NCBI RefSeq assembly: GCF_020509005.1
Contig: NC_063013.1
Coordinates: 930,001-994,000 of the forward strand
From: Fulvia fulva
Taxonomy: Eukaryota; Ascomycota; Dothideomycetes; Mycosphaerellales; Mycosphaerellaceae
Direction of reading: 5' to 3'
Length of the DNA stretch: 64,000 bases
Part shown: positions 34,526 through 47,590 of the stretch, one piece after another
Layout: every line of letters begins with the position of its first letter
Position numbering within the stretch: position 1 is the stretch's first letter
The notes under the pieces: model-generated
Database searches by the model: none
The model's input: only the letters and a program-made list of their open reading frames with translations
Told to the model about the DNA's origin: nothing
Translations under genes and position numbers: made by a program

Positions 34526-37078
34526 CCGCGATACGCTTAGTATTATCTAGTATAACGTTAACTATAGTAAGGATATAGTATAGAACCATTTCCTATACGA
34601 GGCGGACCCGCGCGTCCACTACGTCCTTATAATCTAGGAGCTATAGATTAACCCGTACTATAAGAGACTAACGACCTATAAGTTACTAGGCTATACGATA
34701 TGCCTACGAAGTAACGGTAGACCCCGTACGTACTTCTATATTAGTAAGGACATACTAGAATCCGACTGGGAGGTAGTATACTATATAGACGAAGAAGGCG
34801 GGGGCGATATTACCTCCCTCTACGTAGGTAGTACCTAGATACACAACCTATATATATAACTGCTAGCCTAGAGGTCTAGCCGCGACCTAGGGGTCTATAG
34901 ATACCTAGATAGTACGCTTAAGAGATAAGGGTGCCACATCGTAGTAGGAGACTTCAATATATACTACCCTTCCTAGGAAAGCCTTATATAGCCGCAACCT
35001 ATAGCCGACGAAGTACTCGACTTAATAGCAAGTAACGTAATTGCCCTTAATACCCCGAAGGACCTAGGTACCTAGAAGAGAGGGGGACTCTAAGGCACGA
35101 TCGACCTCTTCTAGATCTTAGATAGCTACTACTATACGGTAACCTACTATAGGAGCGAACATAAACTCGAGGCGTCGTTAGACTATATACTAGTTAGGAC
35201 CTCTATTACGATATAGATATAACGTATACTAGCGAGAACCCCTAAGCTAAACTAGGGAAAGGCCTACTAGGCTAACATCTAGGCGTACCTCGATAACTTT
35301 AAGAGGCTAGTCTAGATCGCGTAGTAGTAATACAATAGTAAAGACGAGATAGACGAGGCAGTCTAAGGGTTAATAGACGGAATAAGAAAAGCGACCTTAC
35401 TTCACGTTCCGCTTACCTAACTAACGATATAGTCTAAACTATACTAGACGCCGAAGTATACTACGGTAGTAAGAGAAGTAAGGAGAGCCCGCCGGGTATA
35501 GACGAGTAGCTATAGCGAGGAGGCCTAGAACGTATATAGGGAGGCATACTAATAGAAGAAAGCTATAATACGAAGGGAGAAAGTAGTCGGCTAGAGGGCT
35601 ATAGTAGAAGAAATCGCCGGCAAGCTAGAGAGGATGTAGAAGCTAGCGAAATAGGCCCGATAGGACCCTATATAGGGCCCCTCCTTCTCTATCCTAGCGC
35701 TACAATCGCCTAGTAGCCCAGTTAGCGACCCCGAGGCCAAGGCGCGTCTACTAGCTAGTAAGTTCTTCCCGCCCCTAGTCGAGGCTAATCTAAGCGATAT
35801 AAATAGCTCTACTCCCCTAGCCCCTAGTATCGCGGTCTAATAGGAGGTGTCCGAGGGAGAAGTTGCCGCTATACTAAGGAAGTTGCCGGCGAAGAAAGCC
35901 CCGGGGCCGGATAGGATCCTAAACGAGCTACTAAAGAAGTGTAGAGATCAACTAGCCCTAGTAGTTATAGCGATCTTTAACGCCTACCTATAGACCGGAT
36001 ACTACCCGATAGCTTTTAAACAATCGACGACAGTGGTCCTACGTAAGCCGTAGAAGGAAGACTATACGTAGGTGAAGTCGTACCGCCTAATTACGCTCCT
36101 TAACACTCTTAGGAAGGCGCTTAAGAAGCTAGTTATAACGAGACTCTCCGAGGCGGTAGAGGAACACTCCCTACTCCCGGACACCTAGATAGGTACGCGC
36201 CTATAGCGATCGACGCTATTCGCGATAGAACTTATTACCTCTTAGGTAAAGGCTATCTAGTATAAGAATAGAGATAAGGTGGCTTCCTTACTTAGCCTAG
36301 ACATATCGGGAGCCTTCGACTACGTTTTATACCCGCGGCTACTCTATATCCTAAGGTCGAAAGGACTCCCTAAGTAGCTTATTAACTTCGTACGGTCCTA
36401 CCTCTAAAACCGTAGTACGTCGATCCTCGTCGGTTAGTATAAAAGCCTATTTTAAGTAGTCTATACTAGAATCCCGTAAGGCTTAACGCTAGTACCTATC
36501 CTATTCCTCTTCTTTATAGCGACGCTACTCCTAGCCCTAGAATCCTAGAACACCGCTACGAGCGGCTTCGTAGACGACATAAATATCCTAGCGTAGTCTT
36601 CCTCGACTAAGGAGAACTATAGGCTATTAGAAGAGAAGTATAAGATCTACGAGGACTAGGCTAGGAGGCACGGGGCTCGGTTTGCCCTAGAAAAGTACAA
36701 TCTAATACACTTTACGCGCCGGCCACGGTTCTATAATATGTAAGCTTCTATCTAGATATAGGGGCATACGACTAACCCGGTAAATTAGCTTAGGATCCTC
36801 GGACTATAGGTAGACCCGGCGCTACGGTAGAGGAAGTACGTATAGGCAATATTACGGAAAGCTAAATAGAATATAGCATTATACTAGAGGCTCACTACGT
36901 CTATATAGGGGGCGGACTTTCGGTAGTTACGACTTCTATATACGGCTATTATACGGCTAGTCCTTACCTATAGTAGCTAAGTATAGTCCTTAGGCGAGAG
37001 GGCCTACCTATTAAAGGGACTCGTCGCGCCGTTAGCGAAGATCTAAAACTAATACCTAAGGAAGGTTACCGGTGTATA
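34512..37078 (+). pseudogene. LINE-A4 ORF2 relic, C-terminally truncated
   Basis: Endonuclease and RT blocks align with LINE-A1 throughout (GDFN near 34948, PGPDG-like near 35900, GAFDYV near 36312, FVDD near 36572), with many stops. The last ~250 residues and the 3' UTR are lost at the Copia-1 junction. Confidence 0.85.
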
Positions 37079-37312
37079 TATTAAATAGATACGGGTTACG
37101 TAGTAGTAGAAGACGGCGGATTATACGAAAGACGAAGAAGGACCTAATAGGATAGCGTGTATCTATATATAGTATCGCCGGTATAAGTATAGGTAGATAC
37201 TAGGTGTCCGGATATTTACTAGCCTATAGGCTAGCAAACCCTAGTCACGTGATCTAGTCACATAATACACCTATACCTATATACTTGTCCTACGGCCTAT
37301 ATGTTCTTAACA
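37079..37312 (-). repeat. Copia-1 3' LTR (234 bp)
   Basis: Ends read TATTAA..TTAACA, i.e. TGTTAA..TTAACA before RIP, a 6 bp terminal inverted repeat. Same length as the right LTR. Confidence 0.92.
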
Positions 37313-37319
37313 CTCCCAC

Positions 37320-40300
37320 TTAGGCCATATAGTCTCCTATAATCCCTTTACGTAAGCTAGAGCTGCCTTATAAAGTTTTGGAACTACTAGCTATTAAGGG
37401 GCTTTATTAACCTATTAGTAGCTATGTCCTTTATATAGTAGTAGTCTACTATAATCTTCTTCTACTACTAGAGATGTCTAATATAGTTATATATAACATC
37501 AATATGCTTTGACCTTTTATATATATAGGCATCTTTAATAAGTATCAAAGCGGCTTAGTTATTACCTATAAGCTTAACTAGCCTTAGCTCGTTAATAGTG
37601 CCCTTGCTTACCCTTATACTCGGCTAGAAAGAGCTCTTTCCCACTAGTTCTAGGCACACTATTTCCCTAAGGATAGTAGCAAGAAATTGTGACTACTTTA
37701 CGGCTACGTTTATAGCTATAAACTTAGCTTCTATTGTTAATGTTATAATAGACTTCTACTTCCTACTTATCTAGGACATAGGTGATCTATAAAGGAACTA
37801 CACGTATCCTAGAATTAAGACTCTATCCACTTTGTCTATAGCGTAGTTAGAGTCCGAGTATCCCTAGAGATTGCCCCCTCCCTTTCTATATATAAGACCT
37901 AGGTCTAGGTACGACCGTAGGTATCGGGAGAGCTTCTTTAAAGCCTTTATATACTACTACGAGGGATTAGTAACAAATAAGCTAATTCTTCTAAGGGGGA
38001 ATGCTAAGTCTAGCCTTGTTATTATTATTAGCTATATCTAGGTACTATTATAGCTCTAGTAATCCTGTTTGTTACACCTCTTATCTATAGGTGCCGTAGG
38101 TACTAAATGCTCGTAGCTCTCTATAGGTGAGTAGGTTGGCGTAGCCTTCTCTCTAGTCATATTCATCTTAGCTAAGTTAGCGTAGACATAGTGTCCTTAA
38201 TCAAGCTTTAAAGTGCCTTAGGACCTGTCTCTTATAATCCTTATTCTAAGGATCTTTGTAGGTTCACTAAGATCTTTAATCTTAAACACTTTTCTAAGCT
38301 TAGCCTTAAACCACTGAACATCTAATAGCTTCGGAGCTATAATAGGTATGTCATCTATATAGGTAAGGACTATAAGGTCTCTATCCGTATAGATAAGTAG
38401 GTATAGATCTACCTAGGACTAGGTAAATCTAATCTTCTCTAGCTTCGTAACATAGAGCTTGTTCCAGTCTCTAGCTACTTACTTAAGCCTATAAAGGCTT
38501 CGTAGGACCTTAAACACTATGTTTAGAGGTGCTTTAACTCCTAGGGGTGGGATTATATAGATGTCTTTAAGAAGGCTACTTTAGGTAAAAGTATTATTTA
38601 TATCTACTAGGTGCATCTCGAGATCTCTCTTACACACTACTACTATAAATACTCGGAGAGTATTATGTCTAATAGTAGGTACTAAGGTCTCTTCGAAGTC
38701 AACCCTATATTTCTATAAAAACCCTCTTATAACTAGTCTTGCCTTGAACTTCTTAATAGCTCTACTAATCATTCTTTTCATATTAAAGACCTACCTAGAA
38801 GTAATTAGATTCGTACCCTTTGGCGGTACAACTACTTCCTAGGTATTGTTGCTTACTAAGGCAATAAGTTCGTTCTCAATTACCTCTCTCTATATATGTC
38901 CCTATTCGGGGTCTCCTACGGCTACCTTATAGGACTTTAGGATTAGTACTTCCTACTAAGAGGCTATAGCCTACCTAATAGTAGCAAATATATGTTCTTC
39001 TACGTCGTTTAGAATCTCCTCTACCTAGCTCATTATAGGGTCTAGATAGAATATCTAGGCGATAAGAGCCTTATAGTGTTTAGCCTTATACTCTTTAGAG
39101 TTATTATCTCCGTCCCCCCTTGACCTCTTATTGCCTACAACCTAAGGTGGCGCTAGGTGTTCGGATGGGTCGAACTAAACGACATCTTCTTTTTCTTTCA
39201 TTAGAGTACCCTAATCTCTAAACTTCTAGTATTCCCTAATGTCCTTTAGGAGAGGGGGAAGTTATATAAACAGCGGTTACTATAGTGTTAATGACTTAGG
39301 TAGGTTCTGTATAGATCCACCGTTATCGGCCTTCGACAGTGTTAAAACCGCCTTAATATTTTCTCCTAGCCTTCGTAATAGTGTCTCTAATCATCACCTA
39401 TCGGAAAATTTCGCCCTAAAGGGCTTCCTCCTAATAGGATTACGCTATAGCGCTCGACTCGGCTAGTTAGTAAAGGTGATACTAAGATCTATATCTCCCC
39501 CCTTCTTATTCTTAAACTAGTCGACGTAACTATACGCTTTTATTACTTTTATATCGGGATCCTAGAATAGCTATTGTTTTGTAGTGTTTTCTAAGTAGCC
39601 TATAAACACGGCTTCTTTTCCTCGGTTCATCAACTTGTCTCTCCTTAAGCCTTGAGGTTAGGCTCTTAGGTCTATATAGACTATAGCTTTGTATCCCTAG
39701 ACGCGGAAATGGTCGACTAACGGTCCTTAGCTAGTAAAGGCTTCTTCTAGTAAAAGAGCAATACTATTAATAATCGGACTATTAGGTAGTCTGTTTCTGA
39801 TCATAGTCTATACTTATAAAGCTCCTAGCTAGAACTCAACTAGTATACTAGAGTCTTTAAGTATAGCCCGGACTGTGTTCTTAGAGGCTTGAATTGACCT
39901 TTCTATAGGTCCATTTTAAAGAGAGTTGTAGGCATTAGTTATGTCTATCTAAGTGCTAAACTCCTTCTCCTACTCTTTTAGTAAGGCGAGAATTTCCTTT
40001 ATACTATCACTACGGATCGTAGACAGAAAGTACCTTAACTACCGTTCTGCCTAGACCTTCTAATCCCGTAGGGCTATAGGAGCGTCGCTCCTAGCCTTCA
40101 AAGGGATTACCCACTTCTTCCTAGAGAAGTTGTCTATAATCTCAAGCTAATATTTATATCCTAGCCTAGAGACGGCGCCCTAAAAAGGCCTATAGATATT
40201 AATAGAGATGAGGGCTAGCCTCTCCTATTTCCTCTCTATAGTAGGTCCTTTGAACTTCCTTATGTTTATAAGGGAGTAGACCTTTCAATTCTAGTGTTTA

Positions 40301-40900
40301 GAAGGAATAGGAATAGGATCTTTCTTATTAGTAACTCTATATAGGTTTCTTAGTAGTCCCTTACTAAGGTGTATACATCTTCTATACTATAGCTCCTACT
40401 AATCTTCGGACTTAGTATTAGCTATAGCGGTACCGTCACGTTCTTAAGAGAGTATACTAGTATACTATAGCTTAAGAATTTCCGAGATCGAGTAGATAAA
40501 CGGTACTCCTCCTCGAAGTTTAGTCTAGACAACGGGTTTACTAGAAAAGGATTTTAGGGTGAAACTAGGTGGTTAGATAGTAAACTATTAGCTGAACTAA
40601 TTCTACGAAACAAGACTAACTCTAAGGCTAGGAACAAACAGGACATTTTCTAAGACAATTTGCTTTCTAGACGGACTACCTATTACTACACTTTCTATAT
40701 ATATAGCTTGTAGATAGCCACCCCTAACCTTGATCCACTCCCTCTTTTAAAGAGGCTTTAGTATCCTAAATAGTGAATCTTGGTTAGTTATATATAATGA
40801 TGCACAAGAGTTAAGTAACTACTCGGACGAGGAGTACTTACCTTTGGCTTCTATAGTAGAATAGGCAACCTTATTAACATCATCATCTTCTAATAGTATC
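37320..40900 (-). pseudogene. Copia-1 pol relic: protease, integrase, RT, RNase H
   Basis: Minus-strand reading with stops ignored. The protease has a S-L-Y-I-T-N block near 40780-40815. The integrase core and C-terminal part (about 40700-39470) show QNGPIERSIQ near 39890 and NRLPNSP near 39790. The RT shows FKARLVIRGF near 38740, DFEETLVPT near 38690, SLYRLKQ near 38485 and catalytic TYIDD at 38350-38364. RNase H follows at about 38100-37380. Integrase lying before RT is the Copia order. Inactivated by numerous stops. Confidence 0.88.
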
Positions 40901-41626
40901 TTAGGGTCTAATACGTCTCCCTAGGTCGTATAGGCCCTTATAGGCTTACTAGAGGAGGCCTTTGGCTTACGGCTCTCCTTTATCTACTTTATAAGGTCCG
41001 TTATTACCTTAAGGACATTACGAAGGTTTAGTAATAATGACCTCCTACGAGGTAGTAACAGTTGTCTCTTAGTAGGGTAGGTAACCCTAGCTAGTTTGTC
41101 CTTGTTCCTAATAGCCTACTAAGCTATAGAAAGGTATAGGCACTTACTTATAAAATAGTCACTACCGTAGAGATAGTACGTAAGCTTACCCTAGAAACCC
41201 TTCTTAGCGAACATAGCTAGCCCTTAATAAATCATTAATTCTTGCTTCTCCCTAAGAATTGTAAGAATGTCTTATAGTGAGAGATTCACCTAGGCATTAA
41301 TTGTATCGCGAATTGAGCTAAATGAGTCTAGTAGAGCTACTAAGAGTTACTAGATCTTTATGTCCTTAGTCTTAATGTCTTAGAACTAAGGCGAGATTGA
41401 AACAGCCCTCCTTATAACTAAGCTAAGCTCCTACTAGGCGTCATCTATTGACTAGTCCTCTGTCATTACGAAATTGGTGTATTACTAAAGCAAACTTCTT
41501 CTAGTAGCGAGAAGTCTTCTCTTATATTTAGCTTTAGCCTATTCCTATCACTCCTTCGTAAACTGGATCTCGTATATTATCTCTTAGTTATCTATCGACA
41601 GACAGATATACATCTTATATAGGGCC
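40901..41626 (-). pseudogene. Copia-1 gag relic, C-terminal part
   Basis: Continues upstream of the protease block. A degraded CCHC-like knuckle lies near 41130-41190. Interrupted by LINE-A5; TATATAGGGCC at 41616-41626 recurs at 46598-46608. Confidence 0.6.
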
Positions 41627-41845
41627 CACCTTATAATACCTAGTAGATCGATCTCTACGCCAAAATAAGACACATTCGAAAGCTCTTATCAAGGCTATTC
41701 TAACGATATATAAAGCAGGCCACTGCCCCTAGGACTAAGGGAGTTCTACCTTATTTAATCTAGACAGCTTAAAGCTCTCCGCACCCTATTTCTTCAGCTC
41801 TAAACGCCGCGGAGGTGCCTAGCTACATTAGGCAACTCCTAGGTA

Positions 41846-43123
41846 ATAGTAGCCTAGGCTACGGTACTAACGGCGCCTACGGCCCTATAGGCGAAGCCCC
41901 CCTAAGACAACTAGTAGCAACTTATAGAGGACGTAAAAAGTATAGAAACTAACGATCAGCTCCCTTACCGGTCTCTATAGGTAATGATCACTTAGCTACG
42001 TACGGCGCTTATACTGTCGTATTACCGAGGGCAACAAGAAATAAGGACGACGTCCTAGGCGATTAGTAAGGCCACCCGGAATCAACACCCCTATAGCTAG
42101 GTATCGGTCGCGGTATCGATACTAGGCCCCCGCCTAACGCACGATATAGTTACGATCCGTATTATAGCAAAGGAAGACTAGGCCGAAGTTACGAAGCTAT
42201 CGAACAAGGAGCTCGCCTAACGAATTAACTAACTAGGGGTAGTCGTAGTGGACTAATAGTCTAACGGCACTCTATAGATCTATACTAGCTCTGCTACTAC
42301 TAGGAGGTACCTAGAGGCATAGCTATAGTAGGTATATAAGGTTGCGGTATTAGCGAAGGTCTTAACGAAACAATTCACGATCCTAGTCTACGACATGCCT
42401 AAGGAGTTTGACCTAACTAACTAGGGTCACCTACGCGCTCTCTAAGAGGACAACCCGGTCACTCTTAACTCTCTAATCTAGAAGGCGACTTGGCTCTATA
42501 GGAAATGGCTAGAAGACAAGAAGGCCTCGGCGCTAATAGTATAGCTATAAGACGCGAAAGCGGCGGATCTAGCGATAGAACAAGGCCTAGTCTAGTAATA
42601 TAGTCTTAAGACAGTAGAAAAGCACTCCTTATCCTTTCGTGTCCTCTAATGCTTCAAATACTAACAGTATAGACACCAAACCTATACGTATATAAACAAG
42701 TAGGCCTACTCGAACTATATAGGAGACTATATATCTAGGGACTATATACCGACTACGAGACGGTACGCGAACTGTCCGGGGTACTACCTATCGTATAGTA
42801 CGGAATGCCTATAGCGGAAACTAGCGAAAAACAAGGCAAGTATAAACAGAACCGTCGCCCTAAGATTCTACGGCGACCGTAAGGCTAGCCTATACCGGAA
42901 CTAACTAGCGGCGGTCGGGTATAAGCGCCCTAGGGCCGAGAACGATATAAAAGATACGTAACCTAGGGCGTACGGGAGGCTACGTGCTCTACTAGCTACG
43001 GCGAGGGAATCTAACTAGGCCCGGCTCCCCTTTAGTATATAGCCGATAGGCGTAGACTAGGACGTATAGGGTAGTAGGACATAGGACGATATAGAGGAAA
43101 TGATTGTCGATACCGATAACTAG
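41846..43123 (+). pseudogene. LINE-A5 ORF1 relic
   Basis: 1278 nt, as in A1. The start is ATA instead of ATG. Stops appear from the CAG and TGG codons, and knuckle Cys codons are often TAC. No indels. Confidence 0.9.
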
Positions 43124-46100
43124 CCTCGATACGCTTAGTATTATCCGGTATAACGTTAACTATAGCAAGGATATAGTCTAGAACCATTTCCTATACGAGG
43201 CGGACCCGCGCGTCTACTACGTTCTTATAATCTAGGAGCTATAGATTAACCCGTACTATAAGAGACTAACGACCTATAAGTCACTAGGCTATACGATATG
43301 CCTACGAGGCGACGGTAGACCCCGTACGTGCTTCTATATTAGCAAGGATATACTAGAATCCGACTAGGAGGTAGTATACTACGTAGACGAAGAAGGCGGG
43401 GGCGATATTACCTCCCTCTACGTAGGTAGTACCTAGATACATAACCTATATATACAACCGCTAGCCTCGAGGTCTAGCCGCGACCTAGGGGTCTATAGAC
43501 ACCTAGACAGTGCGCTTAAGAGACAAGGGTGCTATATCGTAGTAGGAGACTTTAACATATACTACCCTTCCTAGGAAAGCCTTATATAGCCGTACCCTAT
43601 AGCCGACGAAGTACTCGACTTAATAGCGAGTAACGCAATTGCCCTTAATACCCTAAAGGACCTAGGCACCTAGAAGAGAGGGGGACTCTAAGGCACGATC
43701 GACCTCTCCTAGATCTTAGATAGCTACTACTATACGGTAACCTACTATAGGATCGAATATAAACTCGAGGCGTCGTTAGACTATATACTAGTCAGGACCT
43801 CTATTACGATATAGATATAACGTACACTAGCGGGAACCCCTAAGCTAAACTAGGGAAAGGCCTACTAGGCCAATATCTAGGCGTACCTCGATAACTCTAA
43901 GAGGCTAGTCTAGATCGCGTAGTAGTAATATAACAGTAAAGACGAGATAGACGAAGCAGTCTAGGGGTTGATAGACGAAATAAGAAAAGCGACCTTACTT
44001 TACGTTCCGCTTATCTAACTAACGATATAGTCTAAACTATACTAGACGCCGGAGTACACTACGGTAGTAAGAGAAGCAAGGAGAGCCCGCCGGGTATAGA
44101 CGAGCAGCTATAGCGAGGAGGCCTAGAACGTATATAGGGAGGCATACTAATAGAAGAAAGCTATAATACGAAGGGAGAAAGCAGTCGGCTAGAGGGCTTT
44201 AGTAGAAGAAATCGCCGGTAAGCTAGAGAGGATATAGAAGCTAGTAAAATAGGCCCGATAGGACCCTATATAGGGCCCCTCCTTCTCTATCCTAGCGCTA
44301 CAATCGCCTAGTAGCCCGGTTAGCGACCCCGAGGCTAAGGCGCGTCTACTAGCTAGTAAGTTGTTCCCGCCCCTAGTCGAGGCTAATCTAAGCGATATAA
44401 ATAGCTCTACTCCCCTAGCCCCTAGCATCGCGGTCTAATAGGAGGTGTCCGAGGGAGAAGTTACCGCTATACTAAGGAAGTTACCGGCGAAGAAAGCCCC
44501 GGGGCCGGATAGGATCCCAAACGAGCTACTAAAGAAGTGTAGAGATCGAATAGCCCTAGTAGTTATAGCGATCTTTAACGCCTACCTACAGACCGGATAC
44601 TACCCGATAGCTTTTAAACAATCGACGACAGTGGTCCTACGTAAGCCGTAGAAGGAAGACTATACGTAGGTGAAGTCGTACCGCCTAATTGCGCTCCTTA
44701 ATACTCTTAGGAAGGCGCTTAAGAAGCTAGTTATAACGAGACTCTCCGAGGCGGTAGAGGAACACTCCCTACTCCCGGACACCTAGATAGGTACGCGCCT
44801 ATAGCGATCGACGCTATCCGCGATAGAACTTATCACCTCTTAGGTAAAGGCTATCTAGTATAAGAATAGGGATAAGGTAGCTTCCTTACTTAGCCTAGAC
44901 ATATCGGGAGCCTTCGACTACGTATTATACCCGCGGCTACTTAGTATCCTAAGGTCGAAAGGACTCCCTAAGTAGCTTGTCAACTTCGTACGGTCCTACC
45001 TCTAAAACCGTAGTACGTCGATCCTAGTCGGCTAGTATAGAAGCCTATTTCAAGTAGTCTATACTAGAATCCCGTAAGGCTTAACGCTAGCACCTATTCT
45101 GTTCCTCTTCTTTATAGCGACGCTACTCCTAGCCCTAGAATCCTAGAACACCGCTACGAGCGGCTTCGTAGACGACACAAACATCCTAGCGTAGTCTTCC
45201 TCGACTAAGGAGAACTATAGGCTACTAGAAGAGAAGTACAAGATCTACGAGGACTAGGCTAGGAGGCACGGGGCTCGGTTTACCCTAGAAAAGTACAATC
45301 TAATACACTTTACGCGCCGGCTACGGTTCTATAATATATAAGCTTCTATCTAGATATAGGGGTACACGACTAACCCGGTAAATCAGCTTAGGATCCTCGG
45401 ACTATAGGTAGACCCGGCGCTACGGTAGAGGAAGTACGTATAGGCAATATTACGGAAAGCTAAACAGAATATAGCATTATACTAGAGGCTCACTACGTCT
45501 ATATAGGGGGCGGACTTCCGGTAGTTACGACTTCTATATACGGCTATTATACGGCCGGTCCTTACCTATAGTAGCTAAGTGTAGTCCTTAGGTAAGAGGG
45601 CCTACCTATCGAAGGGACTCGTCGCGCCGCTAGCGAAGATCTAAAACCAATGCCTAAGGAAGGTCACCGGGGTATATAAGTCGACACTAACGAGGATACT
45701 TAAGTACGAGACCGCTATACCGCCGATCGACCTATATATCTAGGGACTACGGACCTCCTACTTAGGTAAGTCGGCATAGTACCTAGTATAGAAGGTTATC
45801 GCTAGTATAGTCGTAAGGGCCCGCGAATTAGTACTAGCGTATAGGGGCATTCGACCCGGAAACGAGCCGAACTACCGGGTAAGGGACGAATAGCTAGTAA
45901 TATAATAGGAAGGTAAGAAATCGTTTGTAGAGTAACTATAGAAAGAGAGGTAGAACAACTAGGTTGTAGGGTATAGTAGACGCCCTTAGCTAGCGGGACA
46001 ACCTAAGGAATAGTTAGCTACAAAATCCGCGGTCAAGCACCCCCTAAAGCTTATCTACTACCGCCTTACGTAGGTATAGAGTAGTATAGTAACCTAACTA

Positions 46101-46427
46101 CGAAGCGAACACATCGGTCTCTAGGGGTACCTATTATAGAGGAAGGTTCTAGGATATACGAATACTAGCTACCCCTACGGCTATCGCTCCTAGAATGTAC
46201 GGTACGTACTCCTCGTCTATCCGAGGTAGTCGCTAGGAAGGGGGGAGTAGATAGTAAAGGCGAGGAACCGGACGATTAGGGCACTTCTTAACAACGCTAA
46301 GGACCTACGGCGTATTACGAACTAGATACTAGAGAAGGGCTAGCTAGAACAGTACCGCCTAGTAGGAGTAGTATAGGAAGAGAGGACACGACGTAGCGCG
46401 ACGAGACCGGCTAGGAGCGAGGGCTAA
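43110..46427 (+). pseudogene. LINE-A5 ORF2 relic
   Basis: Same length as A1 ORF2 and ends at the same TAA. Endonuclease, RT (FVDD near 45169) and C-terminal zinc motif are all traceable but interrupted by many TAG stops, mostly former CAG, TGG and CAA codons. A stretch at 44445-44651 still reads open across the RT fingers; this is chance survival. Confidence 0.9.
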
Positions 46428-46608
46428 CGGGGTAGTGATATGGACTACGTACGTTTAGAGGGAAAGCTAATCTAGATAAGGAGAAGTTAGGGGCGGGAAG
46501 GGTTTTCACCTATTCGGGTTTCCCTTTATATATAACAATAGATATATACCTATATAGGCCGGATAGGGTCCTAGAACAGGGGAATGACAAATCTATCTAT
46601 ATAGGGCC

Positions 46609-47342
46609 GTTATATTGTGCCGTCTATACGATGCCTTTCTTATCGCTTAATCTAAAGGAAGGGATGACTCCGATAATATAGAGGGTGTCGCTATAGATAG
46701 GGTTATAGCGGGAACGTCCGTAATAATGTCTTCGAGGACCTAGTTAACCTGCTTTGATACTAGGTATATTCTTATTAGCTTGAACTATATTTTGTAGTTC
46801 TCTCTTATTAGAACAGGTGCTACTCTCTTTCTTATAAACCTAGTCTCGCTCTCTATTTTTATAAGTTAAGGGACAGGTTAGCTACCCTTAGGTAAAAGGA
46901 TATATTCGGTCGTACGCGATCGGATCGAAATAGGATAAAACGAACGCGACGTTAATAGCGGAGAGGATAGCTATCCGCCGGGAAGGGGAGGAAAGTCGAA
47001 GGATCGTATTATTACTAAGACACTATAGCGTAACTCTCTTAGTAGAGGGGGTTTCTAAGACACTACGGCTCTCTTAGAATGAACAGTTAGTCGATACGAA
47101 CGCGATGTCCGGAGAGCGACTCTTCTTAGTAAGCTTACCTACTTGTCTAAGGTTTTAGTATAGGCTCTCTAACTCGGAGTCTAATAGTGCCTTACTAGGC
47201 TCTTTTACGTCTTATATATACCTATAGCACGGCTATAGCTTCCTATATAATACGGGTACGGCCTCTAGTCTACCTTCCTTTTGTTCTAAAGAGGAATAAC
47301 TCTAATACGACTTTGTCGAGGGTAAAACACCGAGTTACTAAC
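46609..47342 (-). pseudogene. Copia-1 gag N-terminal part and leader
   Basis: The remaining Copia-1 interior between LINE-A5 and the primer site. The gag start cannot be fixed because of RIP. Imperfect direct repeats around TAAGACACTA occur near 47018 and 47057. No other gene is seen. Confidence 0.55.
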
Positions 47343-47356
47343 CCGGGCTTATAACC
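47343..47356 (-). promoter_or_regulatory. Copia-1 primer binding site (initiator tRNA-Met anticodon arm)
   Basis: The plus strand reads CCGGGCTTATAACC directly beside the LTR. Restoring one RIP change gives GGGCTCATAACC, the anticodon arm of initiator tRNA-Met. Priming by an internally cleaved tRNA-iMet fragment is known for Drosophila copia. An identical site lies at 50131-50143. Confidence 0.75.
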
Positions 47357-47590
47357 TATTAAATAGGTACGAGTTACGTAGTAGTAGAAGACGGCGGATT
47401 ATACAAAAGACGAAGAAGGACCTAATAGGATAGCGTATATCTATATATAGTATCGCCGGTATTAGTATAGGTAGATACTAGGTGTCCGGATGTTTACTAG
47501 CCTATAGGCTAGCAAACCCTAGTCACGTGATCTAGTTATATAACACACCTATACCTATATACTTGTCCTACGGCCTATATGTTCTTAATA
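47357..47590 (-). repeat. Copia-1 5' LTR (234 bp)
   Basis: Pairs with 37079-37312; differences are mostly RIP-type. Directly adjoins Copia-2 interior at 47591. Confidence 0.92.

Larger units (their letters stand above)
33060..37078 (+). mobile_element. LINE-A4: RIP-mutated, 3' end replaced by Copia-1
   Basis: Begins near ACATTCGAAAGC as in LINE-A1 and runs to ORF2 around residue 860, where the Copia-1 LTR starts. The 45 bases before it (33016-33060) contain another copy of the 5' motif GACATTCGAAAG. A4 shares private variants with A2. No downstream remainder of A4 is found to the right of Copia-1. Confidence 0.85.
41627..46597 (+). mobile_element. LINE-A5: full-length LINE-A copy killed by RIP
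   Basis: Inserted in Copia-1 gag with an 11 bp target duplication (41616-41626, 46598-46608). Both ORF relics have exactly the LINE-A1 lengths, so the difference is base substitution only. In the first 84 bases of ORF1 there are 7 differences from A1, all CpA-to-TpA or TpG-to-TpA. The 5' end carries about 15 bases not in A1 before the shared GATCGATCTCT. It belongs to the same subfamily as A1 and is the best pair for measuring the mutation spectrum. Confidence 0.93.
37079..47590 (-). mobile_element. Copia-1: Ty1/Copia retrotransposon, split by LINE-A5
   Basis: Minus strand, 234 bp LTRs at 37079-37312 and 47357-47590. Internal sequence is 37313-41626 and 46609-47356. Domain order on the minus strand is gag, protease, integrase, RT, RNase H, typical of Ty1/Copia. 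It has a polypurine tract next to the left LTR (complement CTCCCACTT) and a half-tRNA-iMet primer site next to the right LTR. No clear target duplication is seen: the left neighbour is LINE-A4 and the right neighbour is a different Copia. RIP-mutated and not coding. Confidence 0.9.

Noticed and set aside
39239..39466. 75-codon plus-strand frame as a host gene
   Set aside because: It lies antisense within the Copia-1 pol relic and has no recognisable domain.
44445..44651. Open frame encoding RT fingers as a functional small protein
   Set aside because: A chance open stretch within the RIP-killed LINE-A5 ORF2; it has stops on both sides and lacks the catalytic site.
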